DNA from: Bacteroidota bacterium
GTDB lineage: Bacteria; Bacteroidota; Bacteroidia; Sphingobacteriales; Sphingobacteriaceae
DNA: 18,610 nt
Assembly: GCA_025355225.1 (NCBI GenBank)
Contig: JANYAB010000675.1
Location: 1-18,610 of the forward strand
Direction of reading: 5' to 3'
Both the position numbers and the translations under genes were made by a program. Numbering within the stretch: position 1 is the stretch's first letter; every line of letters starts with the position of its first letter. The notes below the pieces were generated by a model. That model was given only the letters and a program-made list of their open reading frames with translations, was not told where the DNA came from and made no database searches. Below, piece after piece: positions 7,191 to 13,257 of this stretch.

Positions 7191-7259
7191 ATGATTAAAA
7201 ATACCTATAACAATAGCTGGTGGCACCAAACAAAATTTGGCAGCCGGATATGTTTTTGA
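7191..7259 (+). CDS. trpL: trp operon leader peptide (22 residues, tandem Trp)
   Basis: An ATG at 7191 opens a 22-codon frame, MIKNTYNNSWWHQTKFGSRI then CF, ending with TGA at 7257-7259. Trp is a rare residue, and two adjacent Trp codons (7218-7223) in so short a frame just before trpE mark a regulatory leader peptide. A ribosome waiting for charged tRNA-Trp at these codons would cover RNA to about 7236, one base short of the antiterminator's 5' strand (7237-7247). A ribosome reaching the stop codon would cover that strand. This is the geometry expected for classical attenuation. The peptide itself needs no function. Confidence 0.8.
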   Translation: MIKNTYNNSWWHQTKFGSRICF

Positions 7260-7304
7260 TCGGAAATACTAATCAATTGTAAACCTAATAGAACCCGGCG
7301 TCAA
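7237..7304 (+). promoter_or_regulatory. trp antiterminator stem
   Basis: RNA 7237-7247 (TTGGCAGCCGG) can pair with 7295-7304 (CCGGCGTCAA): ten pairs, one G-T wobble and one bulged A (7242). It uses 7295-7300, the same bases as the 5' arm of the terminator, so the two structures exclude each other. It would form when the ribosome stalls at the Trp codons. Confidence 0.65.
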
Positions 7305-7322
7305 CCAATCGCCGGGTTTTTT
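7292..7322 (+). terminator. trp attenuator terminator
   Basis: A perfect 9-bp stem, AACCCGGCG (7292-7300) with CGCCGGGTT (7310-7318), encloses a 9-nt loop and runs into six T residues (7317-7322). It ends 25 nt before the trpE ATG, so it must control entry into trpE and is not the end of an upstream gene. Confidence 0.85.
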
Positions 7323-7347
7323 ATTTATAACGCTTTTTTTAAACGAA

Positions 7348-8778
7348 ATGAAAAAATATAAAATAACAACTACCTTCAAAAAACTGTTAGCCGATACCAC
7401 TACTCCGGTAAGTATCTACCTGCGCCTGAGGGATGTTTTTCCAAATTCACTCCTGCTGGAAAGTTCCGACTATCATAGCCGCGAAAATAGTATGAGTTAC
7501 ATATGCTGTGAGCCCATTGGAGGAATAACAGTTAATGAGGGACAACTAAAAAAGACTTATCCTGACGATACAACTGAAACCAAAGAGCCGGGCCAATTTG
7601 ACCTGGTTGAGGAGATAAGCAAATTCCTCGCTGATTTTGAAGTGCAGGCAAACCCGCATAAAATTCTTTCCAACGGCTTATTCGGTTACTTTACCCACGA
7701 GGCTGTGGAATATTTTGAAACCATTCGCTTCAATGAAAGTAAGGCGGACCCCAGGAAGATACCGGTATTGCAATATCATATTTACCGCTACATTATCGCA
7801 GTAGACCATTTTAAGAATGAACTGCATATTTTTAATAACCAGGCTGAAGGTCAAGCCGATCAGTCTGCAGCTCCGACCGAAAACGGCGGCATTGAAAAAA
7901 TAGAGTACCTCATCAAAAATAAAAACTTCCCCGAATATCACTTTCAAAGCAAGGACGAAGAACTTTCTAATTTAACCAACGGGGAATTCATGTCGGTGGT
8001 TGAAAAAATGAAACAGCATATCTTTCGCGGCGATGTTTTCCAAATCGTTCCTTCGAGGGCGTTTTCAAAAAAGTTTTCGGGCGACGAGTTTAATGTTTAC
8101 CGGGCGCTGCGTTCTATTAACCCATCACCTTATTTATTCTATTATGATTATGGCGACTTCAGGATATTTGGTTCGTCGCCCGAGGCGCAGATCACCATAA
8201 AAAATAATGTGGCTAACATATTTCCTATTGCCGGCACCTTTAAACGCAGCGGCGATGATGTAAAAGATGCCGAGATTGCCCGTAACCTGGAGAACGACCC
8301 TAAAGAATCTGCCGAGCACGTTATGCTGGTAGACCTGGCACGTAACGACCTAAGCCGGCATTGTGAGCAGGTGGAGGTTAAGTCTTTTAAGGAAGTGCAG
8401 TATTATTCGCATCTTATCCATTTGGTTTCGCACGTCAGCGGTACGCTTCGCCCGGGTGTTTCGCCGTTCAAGATCGTTGCGGATACCTTTCCTGCAGGCA
8501 CACTTAGCGGTGCGCCGAAATTTCGTGCCATGGAGATCATTGATGAGAATGAAAAAAGCAAGCGCAGTTTTTACAGCGGCGCCATAGGCTTCTTCGGTTT
8601 TAATGGAGACTTTAATCATGCCATTATGATCCGCTCATTTTTGAGTAAGAACAATACGCTGCACTACCAGGCGGGTGCAGGCATTGTAGCAGATTCGGAT
8701 CCCGAAAGTGAACTAAAAGAAGTTGATAATAAAATAGCAGCTTTACGCAAAGCTATTGAGATGGCCGAGGAGTTGTAA
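7348..8778 (+). CDS. trpE: Anthranilate synthase component I
   Basis: At 476 residues, this is the chorismate-binding subunit that makes anthranilate using ammonia from TrpG. LLESSDYHSRENSMSYICCEP (36-56) holds the LLES motif used for Trp feedback binding. The chorismate-binding half includes DVFQIVPSRAFSKKF, YRALRSINPSPYLFYYDYGD, FGSSPEAQI, FPIAGTFKRSGDD, ESAEHVMLVDLARNDLSRHC and the C-terminal QAGAGIVADSDPESE. The PIAGT motif (Ala, not the PIKGT Lys of PabB) supports anthranilate synthase over aminodeoxychorismate synthase. The start ATG follows the attenuator by 25 nt, so expression should respond to tryptophan. trpG follows after an 83-bp gap containing repeat DNA. Confidence 0.96.
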   Translation: MKKYKITTTFKKLLADTTTPVSIYLRLRDVFPNSLLLESSDYHSRENSMSYICCEPIGGITVNEGQLKKTYPDDTTETKEPGQFDLVEEISKFLADFEVQANPHKILSNGLFGYFTHEAVEYFETIRFNESKADPRKIPVLQYHIYRYIIAVDHFKNELHIFNNQAEGQADQSAAPTENGGIEKIEYLIKNKNFPEYHFQSKDEELSNLTNGEFMSVVEKMKQHIFRGDVFQIVPSRAFSKKFSGDEFNVYRALRSINPSPYLFYYDYGDFRIFGSSPEAQITIKNNVANIFPIAGTFKRSGDDVKDAEIARNLENDPKESAEHVMLVDLARNDLSRHCEQVEVKSFKEVQYYSHLIHLVSHVSGTLRPGVSPFKIVADTFPAGTLSGAPKFRAMEIIDENEKSKRSFYSGAIGFFGFNGDFNHAIMIRSFLSKNNTLHYQAGAGIVADSDPESELKEVDNKIAALRKAIEMAEEL

Positions 8779-8813
8779 AGTGGTAATTGGTTGACTGGTG
8801 AATAGAGATTAGT
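8779..8813. repeat. Short degenerate heptamer array in the trpE-trpG gap
   Basis: Directly after the trpE stop, the motif TGGT/TAGA/TAGT recurs at offsets of 7, 8, 7 and 7 bases (agTGGTaatTGGTtgacTGGTg and on). It is similar in style to the other heptamer arrays in the window but less regular. Confidence 0.5.
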
Positions 8814-8831
8814 ATATTATAAATTTTAAAT

Positions 8832-8855
8832 TACCCTCTTGAGAGGGGTTAGGAG
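8832..8855. repeat. Single arm of the GC-rich inverted element, before trpG
   Basis: The sequence ACCCTCTTGAGAGGGGTTAGGAG is a degenerate copy of the right arm seen at 15221-15243 (CCCCCTTTAGGGGGTTAGGGG). It contains the small palindrome CCTCTTGAGAGG. It ends a few bases before the trpG ATG at 8862. No matching left arm is visible nearby. Confidence 0.55.
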
Positions 8856-8861
8856 TGTAAC

Positions 8862-9485
8862 ATGAGCAAGATATTAATAATAGACAACTACGATTCTTTT
8901 ACTTATAACCTGGTGCACCTGGTCAATGAGATCGGTTTGCAATGTGAGGTATGGCGAAATGATAAATTCAACATTACCGATGTGGATGTGTATGATCACA
9001 TTATTCTTTCGCCGGGACCTGGCATCCCTTCGGAAGCAGGATTGCTTTTGGAAGTGATTGAAAGGTATGCTCCAACTAAAAGTATCTTCGGAGTTTGTTT
9101 GGGCCAGCAGGCCATTGCAGAAGTTTTCGGGGGCAAGCTTTATAATTTAAGCCGGCCAATGCACGGAGTTGCGACACCCGTAAAAATAATCGATCCAAAG
9201 GAAAAGCTATTTTTAGGACTTCCGCAAACCTTTAAAGTAGGAAGGTATCACTCCTGGGTGGTGGATGAAAAAGATTTTCCGGATACCCTGACAATAACCG
9301 CTATTGACGAAAAGGATAATAGTATAATGGCCCTTAGGCATAAGCAATATGATGTACGTGGTGTGCAGTTCCATCCCGAATCTGTATTAACAGAACATGG
9401 CAGGGCTGTAATGCAAAATTGGTTAGCGCCCCGGCCCCCTGAAGGAGGAGTTGAGAAAGTGGAAAACCATTTCGTTAAAGTTTAA
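8862..9485 (+). CDS. trpG: Anthranilate synthase component II (glutamine amidotransferase)
   Basis: This 207-residue class I glutamine amidotransferase supplies ammonia to TrpE. The N-terminus ILIIDNYDSFTYNLVHL is family-typical, the oxyanion region is LSPGPGIPSEAG (49-60), the nucleophile is Cys79 in FGVCLGQQA, and the rest of the triad is His171 and Glu173 in VQFHPESV. Homologues may also serve PabB for folate, so dual use is possible. The family normally ends near MQNWL (188). Here APRPPEGGVEKVENHFVKV is added, and the stretch APRPPEGGVE is encoded by the left arm of the repeat at 9425-9552. It lies 71 bp before trpC. Confidence 0.95.
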   Translation: MSKILIIDNYDSFTYNLVHLVNEIGLQCEVWRNDKFNITDVDVYDHIILSPGPGIPSEAGLLLEVIERYAPTKSIFGVCLGQQAIAEVFGGKLYNLSRPMHGVATPVKIIDPKEKLFLGLPQTFKVGRYHSWVVDEKDFPDTLTITAIDEKDNSIMALRHKQYDVRGVQFHPESVLTEHGRAVMQNWLAPRPPEGGVEKVENHFVKV

Positions 9486-9552
9486 TATAATTGTAAAACT
9501 TAAAAATCCCCCTTCAGGTCCGAAAGGACTCCTTTGGAGGGGTTAGGGGGCT
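9425..9552. repeat. GC-rich paired-arm inverted element I (trpG end to trpC start)
   Basis: The left arm AGCGCCCCGGCCCCCTGAAG... (9425-9450) lies inside the trpG reading frame. The right arm (9507-9552) is its inverted counterpart, ending CTCCTTTGGAGGGGTTAGG then GGGCT. The right arm carries an extra hairpin GTCC-GAAA-GGAC (9518-9529) with a GNRA-like loop. The element ends five bases before the trpC ATG. In RNA the arms could fold into one long stem between trpG and trpC. Confidence 0.7.
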
Positions 9553-9556
9553 GCTT

Positions 9557-10339
9557 ATGAATATACTTGATAGAATAGTTGCGCATAAAAAAACAGAAGT
9601 ACAGTCGGCAAAAAAATACGTTTCCTACACCAGCCTCGAAGAATCGGAGTTCTTTCATAGGGATGTCCTGTCTTTAAGAGACTTTTTGCTTGATGGTACA
9701 CGCACAGGCATTATCGCCGAATTTAAACGCAAATCCCCCTCAAAAGGGATTATCAACGACGAAGTATCGGTAAAAGAAGTAACTACTGCCTATGCAGAAG
9801 CAGGTGCTTCTGCGCTTTCCGTATTAACCGACAGGAAGTTTTTTATGGGTAGAAAGACAGACTTGCTAAGGGCACGACGCGCTAATTCGATCCCTATTTT
9901 ACGCAAGGACTTTATGATCGATGAGTTCCAGGTGATAGAAGCAAGATCATTGGGTGCGGATATTATTTTATTGATAGCCGCAATATTGAGTCCAGCGGAA
10001 ATACAGCGCCTGGCCTCGCTGGCAAAAAGCCTGGGATTAAACGTATTGCTCGAAGTGCATAACATGGAGGAACTTGAACGAAGTATTAATCCTAACCTGG
10101 ATGCTATTGGGGTAAACAACCGCAACCTGGCTGATTTTACGGTATCTGTTGAAACTTCGTATCAGTTGGCAGAACATATCCCAGCCGAATTTCTAAAGAT
10201 ATCGGAAAGCGCTATCAGCAACACCGATACCATTAAACAGTTAAAAAAGGCCGGGTTTAACGGATTTTTAATTGGCGAGAACTTTATGAAGGAAAAGGAC
10301 CCAGGGTTGGCGATGAGGGAGTTTGTGAAGGGGCTGTGA
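9557..10339 (+). CDS. trpC: Indole-3-glycerol-phosphate synthase
   Basis: This 260-residue TIM barrel converts carboxyphenylamino-deoxyribulose phosphate to indole-3-glycerol phosphate. Family blocks are all present: IIAEFKRKSPSKG (Glu55, Lys57), ALSVLTDRKFF (86-96), ILRKDFMIDEFQV (catalytic Lys117), LLEVHNMEEL (Glu166), IGVNNRNL (Asn187), ISESAIS (Glu217) and the phosphate-binding GFLIGENFM (236-244). It is the stand-alone enzyme with no TrpF fusion. Neither trpD nor trpF lies in the window, so the pathway must be completed from another locus. The next genes point the opposite way, so this is the end of the trp transcript. Confidence 0.96.
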   Translation: MNILDRIVAHKKTEVQSAKKYVSYTSLEESEFFHRDVLSLRDFLLDGTRTGIIAEFKRKSPSKGIINDEVSVKEVTTAYAEAGASALSVLTDRKFFMGRKTDLLRARRANSIPILRKDFMIDEFQVIEARSLGADIILLIAAILSPAEIQRLASLAKSLGLNVLLEVHNMEELERSINPNLDAIGVNNRNLADFTVSVETSYQLAEHIPAEFLKISESAISNTDTIKQLKKAGFNGFLIGENFMKEKDPGLAMREFVKGL

Positions 10340-10366
10340 AGTAATTAAGAGAACTCCGCAAAAACC

Positions 10367-10666
10367 TCAATAAGTATTATTCGTATAACCCTCAATCTTT
10401 TTTATTCCTTCATTGATTAATTCCCGTAAGCGCGGTTCAGAATAAAAACTTACGTCCTCTTCTCGCCACTCGTCGTTGGGTTCATAAAAATCCAAGTCGT
10501 ATGCGAGCTCATTTAAAATTTCATTTAAGCGTTCATCTTTAAAATATTCATTATTAAAAACTCCCTTTTGAAAAGCTATTATATGCGCCTTCTTTTCAGA
10601 CTCTTTCTCGGTCAGAATTTGCTTAAGAAAATATATTATTTCAGTTGGCCTTAATCTTTCAACCAT
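10367..10666 (-). CDS. Unrecognised small acidic protein downstream of the DUF433 gene
   Basis: This 99-residue, mostly helical, acidic protein has no signal peptide or membrane span. Visible features are a central ERLNEILNELAYDLDFYEPNDEW segment and a charged, helix-like C-terminus (LRELINEGIKKIEG). It starts inside the last 16 bases of the DUF433 gene, so the two are co-transcribed and probably translationally coupled. DUF433 proteins usually precede a PIN-like DUF5615 toxin, and this protein lacks the expected acidic nuclease motifs at the N-terminus. It may be an unusual toxin partner, an immunity-like protein or something unrelated. No function is assigned. Confidence 0.6.
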   Translation of the reverse strand: MVERLRPTEIIYFLKQILTEKESEKKAHIIAFQKGVFNNEYFKDERLNEILNELAYDLDFYEPNDEWREEDVSFYSEPRLRELINEGIKKIEGYTNNTY

Positions 10667-10998
10667 TTTTCATATCGCTTTTGAAATTCGTCCATTGTGA
10701 TAAAATCGCCATTTTTGATGTCTTCTTCACCTTGCCGTATTCCTTTCTTCATGTGTTCTGGAATAATGAATATTTCCTTTTTATTTCTGACACCTTGCGC
10801 ATAAAGTAAAACCGCTTGTATATCTTCTTTCTCTAATATAGGATGCTGTTCTAAAATATCTTTTTCGGATAATCCCGAAGTCAGCAATTCCAAAACATCA
10901 TTAAGTGGAAACCGTGTCTGCCTGATAGTAAGTTTGCCAGCTAATATATCAGGTGCGCGTGTAATGCGTTCAAGAAGTCTACTCTGTTCATCGTTCAT
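10651..10998 (-). CDS. DUF433-family antitoxin-like protein with a C-terminal tail
   Basis: The ATG at 10998 (MNDEQSRLLERITRAPDILAGK) gives the usual DUF433 N-terminus; an ATG ten codons upstream (11028) adds MNKIFFLTLV, which looks unlike the family. The DUF433 winged/HTH core is residues 1-65: ERITRAPDILAGKLTIRQTRFPLNDVLELLTSGLSEKDILEQHPILEKEDIQAVLLYA. The C-terminal extension (KGIRQGEEDIKNGDFITMDEFQKRYEKWLKD) resembles the toxin-wrapping tails of other type II antitoxins. DUF433 proteins are known as antitoxins of VapBC-like modules. Here the overlapping downstream gene is not a recognisable PIN toxin. A perfect palindrome at 11039-11049 upstream could be an autoregulatory operator. Confidence 0.75.
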   Translation of the reverse strand: MNDEQSRLLERITRAPDILAGKLTIRQTRFPLNDVLELLTSGLSEKDILEQHPILEKEDIQAVLLYAQGVRNKKEIFIIPEHMKKGIRQGEEDIKNGDFITMDEFQKRYEKWLKD

Positions 10999-11038
10999 AA
11001 CTAAAGTTAGGAAAAATATTTTATTCATGCCATTTTAA

Positions 11039-11049
11039 CTGCATTGCAG
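11039..11049. promoter_or_regulatory. Palindrome in the DUF433/hflX divergent region
   Basis: CTGCATTGCAG is a perfect palindrome around a central T. It lies about 40 bp upstream of the preferred DUF433 start (10998) and 43 bp before hflX. Antitoxins commonly bind such sites in their own promoters; this is inference from position. No clear TAnnTTTG element was found in this 94-bp gap. Confidence 0.3.
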
Positions 11050-11092
11050 CATAATTCCTACCTTGGCACTTTGATTGATAGATCATTATTGA

Positions 11093-12277
11093 ATGAGACA
11101 AAAATTTTATGATACTGCTGTGAAGCAGGAAAAAGCGGTGCTCGTAGGCATCATCACGCCAAATGAAACCGAGGCACAGGAAAAGGAATACCTAGAGGAG
11201 TTGGAATTTTTGGTAGAAACGGCCGGTGGGTTAACTATAAAAAGTTTTACCCAAAAAATGCAGCGCCCGGAACGGGCCACCTTTGTCGGTACAGGCAAGC
11301 TGGAGGAAATACGGGAATTTGTTGCTTCCGAAGAAATAGATATCGTGGTTTTTGATGATGAACTCACGCCATCACAATTGCGTAATATTGAAAATGAACT
11401 ACAGGTAAAAATACTCGACCGCAGCAACCTGATATTGGACATCTTCGCCAGTCGGGCGCAAACTGCCCAGGCTAAAGCGCAGGTGGAGTTGGCGCAGCTT
11501 CAATATTTATTACCACGCCTTACCCGTTTATGGACCCACTTAGAGCGGCAAAAGGGTGGTATCGGTATGCGCGGACCGGGTGAGTCGCAGATTGAAACTG
11601 ACCGCCGTTTAATTCTAAATAAAATAGACCTGTTAAAGGACAAATTAAAACTGATAGACCGGCAAAACGAAACGCAGCGGAAAAATCGCAGTCAGTTGGT
11701 GCGTGCAGCATTGGTAGGTTACACCAATGTGGGCAAATCCACCATCATGAACATGATATCCAAATCGGAGGTGTTTGCCGAAAATAAATTATTTGCCACC
11801 CTTGATACCACTGTACGGAAAGTTGTCATTGAAAATGTACCATTTCTGCTTTCGGATACCGTTGGTTTTATCCGCAAGCTGCCCCACCATTTGGTAGAAT
11901 GTTTTAAATCGACGTTGGACGAAGTGCGTGAAGCAGATATACTGATACACGTGGTAGATGTTTCGCATCCTAATTTTGAAGACCAAATAAGGACCGTAAA
12001 TGAAACCCTGAAAGAGTTGGGGGCGGTTGACAAAAAGGTGATAACTGTTTTCAACAAAATTGATGCGTACGTTCCTATACAAACCAGCCCGGAAGAACAT
12101 GCGGCACAATTAACCCTGGAAGATTTTAAACAAAGCTGGATGGCAAAAAATAATTGCCCTGCTATATTTATTTCGGCACTGCAAAAAGAAAACGTGGACG
12201 AATTCAGAGCATTGCTTTACGAGCAGGTAAAAGCGATACATACGGTGAGATATCCGTATGATAAATTATTGTATTAG
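11093..12277 (+). CDS. hflX: Ribosome-associated GTPase HflX
   Basis: At 394 residues, this is a full-length HflX, a GTPase that binds and splits stalled or idle 50S/70S ribosomes under stress. The N-terminal HflX domain includes RATFVGTGKLEEI and VVFDDELTPSQLRNIE. The coiled linker carries the family signature GGIGMRGPGESQIETDRR (155-172). The G domain has G1 GYTNVGKS (209-216), G2 DTTVRKV, G3 DTVGFIRKLPHHLVECFKSTLDEV (from 255) and G4 NKID (321-324). The stop TAG at 12275-12277 is also the first three bases of the GC-rich element that follows. It is divergent from the DUF433 gene and is probably monocistronic. Confidence 0.96.
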   Translation: MRQKFYDTAVKQEKAVLVGIITPNETEAQEKEYLEELEFLVETAGGLTIKSFTQKMQRPERATFVGTGKLEEIREFVASEEIDIVVFDDELTPSQLRNIENELQVKILDRSNLILDIFASRAQTAQAKAQVELAQLQYLLPRLTRLWTHLERQKGGIGMRGPGESQIETDRRLILNKIDLLKDKLKLIDRQNETQRKNRSQLVRAALVGYTNVGKSTIMNMISKSEVFAENKLFATLDTTVRKVVIENVPFLLSDTVGFIRKLPHHLVECFKSTLDEVREADILIHVVDVSHPNFEDQIRTVNETLKELGAVDKKVITVFNKIDAYVPIQTSPEEHAAQLTLEDFKQSWMAKNNCPAIFISALQKENVDEFRALLYEQVKAIHTVRYPYDKLLY

Positions 12278-12361
12278 CCCCCCGCCCCCTGAAGGGGGAG
12301 GGTTAATCTTAAAGAAAATCTCAAGGACTATTTCTCTCCCTTCAGGGGGTCGGGGGGCTAG
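12275..12361. repeat. GC-rich paired-arm inverted element II (hflX/mqnD convergent gap)
   Basis: The left arm starts TAGCCCCCCGCCCCCTGAAG (12275-12302). The right arm (12334-12360) reads in reverse complement TAGCCCCCCGACCCCCTGAA, so the arms agree almost completely. Each arm also has the inner palindrome CCCCCTNAAGGGGG. The element fills the whole gap: its outer edge is the hflX stop, and on the other strand the mqnD stop TGA is part of the right arm's CCCCCTGA. A stem of about 25 bp could act as a bidirectional terminator, although no T run follows. Confidence 0.8.
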
Positions 12362-13208
12362 GACTAAGGAATATCTCCTCCTTTATCTCCGGTATAATAC
12401 TCTTTTCCCTTGCGGTGTCAAATAGCAGTTTGATGGCTTTCCTGCCTTCTTCGCCCAAATCAAGCGAGTATTTATTTACATAAAGGTCAATATGTTTATA
12501 CATTACTTCCTCGCTCATTTCCTGCGCGTGGGAGCGTATAAATTCCAACCCTGATTTTGGATAGGCGAAAGCAAACTCGACCGACTTGCGTAAAACGCGG
12601 TTGATTTTGTGTTGAATTTCAACAGGTAATTTGCGGTTGGCAACAATTCCGCCCAACGGGATGGCCAGGCCGGTACGTTTTTCCCAGTAGTCACCCAGGT
12701 CGAGGATTTTCTTTAGGCCTTTATTTTGATAGGTAAAACGATTTTCGTGAATGATCAGGCCGACATCTATTTTTTCGTCTAAAAGAGCATCTTCGATCTC
12801 CGAAAACACTAACTCCTGTTTGTTGGTAGCCTCTGGAAATGCCAGGCCCAATAAAAAATTTGCTGTAGTGTACTTGCCGGGGATACCTATTTTTAGTTGT
12901 GAGTTTCGAGTTGTAAGTTTTGAATGAAAATATTCAGGATCCCCTTTACAAATCAGCATCGGGCCAACGCCGAAACCCAAAGCACTACCTGCATCCAGCA
13001 ACACATATTGATCAGCTACGTAGGCAAAGGCATGGTAACTTAACTTGGTAATATCCAGTTCGCCTCGAAATGCCTTCTGATTAAGCGTTTCCACATCATC
13101 ATAAAACACCTCAAATTCCAATCCTTCAGTGTCAATTTTATGATGGATAAGTGCGTCGAAAATAAAAGTATCGTTAGGACAGGGAGAAAAACCGAGAGAC
13201 AACTTCAT
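12342..13208 (-). CDS. mqnD: 1,4-dihydroxy-6-naphthoate synthase (futalosine pathway)
   Basis: MqnD converts cyclic dehypoxanthine futalosine to 1,4-dihydroxy-6-naphthoate for menaquinone. The family start LSLGFSPCPNDTFIFDAL (3-20) is diagnostic. Also visible are FRGELDITKLSYHAFAYV (48-64), GFGVGPMLI, IGIPGKYTTANFLL (107-120) and the catalytic histidine region VGLIIHENRFTY with His154. The length of 288 is slightly over the usual size. Two repeat-derived parts explain this: SKLTTRNSQL (96-105), inserted before the IPGKYTTAN motif by a heptamer array, and the C-terminal LSPSPPTP plus stop from GC-rich element II. It is transcribed after mqnB with only a repeat array between them. Confidence 0.93.
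   Translation of the reverse strand: MKLSLGFSPCPNDTFIFDALIHHKIDTEGLEFEVFYDDVETLNQKAFRGELDITKLSYHAFAYVADQYVLLDAGSALGFGVGPMLICKGDPEYFHSKLTTRNSQLKIGIPGKYTTANFLLGLAFPEATNKQELVFSEIEDALLDEKIDVGLIIHENRFTYQNKGLKKILDLGDYWEKRTGLAIPLGGIVANRKLPVEIQHKINRVLRKSVEFAFAYPKSGLEFIRSHAQEMSEEVMYKHIDLYVNKYSLDLGEEGRKAIKLLFDTAREKSIIPEIKEEIFLSPSPPTP
12894..12921. repeat. Heptamer array inside mqnD
   Basis: Four 7-bp units in phase, tagttgt, gagtttc, gagttgt and aagtttt, possibly followed by a decayed fifth. They encode roughly HSKLTTRNSQL on the minus strand, a polar stretch between two conserved MqnD blocks. Confidence 0.6.
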
Positions 13209-13243
13209 TAGTTATACGTATTACGTTTTAAGTTGTACGTTTT
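13209..13243. repeat. Heptamer array in the mqnB-mqnD gap
   Basis: Five 7-bp units in phase (tagttat, acgtatt, acgtttt, aagttgt, acgtttt) start at the base next to the mqnD start codon (13206-13208) and occupy most of the 49-bp gap to the mqnB stop. Confidence 0.6.
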
Positions 13244-13257
13244 GGATCTGGGTAGCA

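Noticed and set aside
7292..7322. Ordinary terminator of the 6688-7134 gene
   Set aside because: It lies about 160 bp after that gene, beyond a promoter and a Trp-Trp leader frame, and shares bases with an antiterminator.
7348..8778. pabB (aminodeoxychorismate synthase) in place of trpE
   Set aside because: It has the PIAGT motif, not PIKGT, plus an LLES regulatory motif and a Trp attenuator upstream.
10367..10666. DUF5615/PIN-type toxin partner of DUF433
   Set aside because: The expected N-terminal acidic nuclease motif and overall PIN pattern are absent; left as unrecognised.
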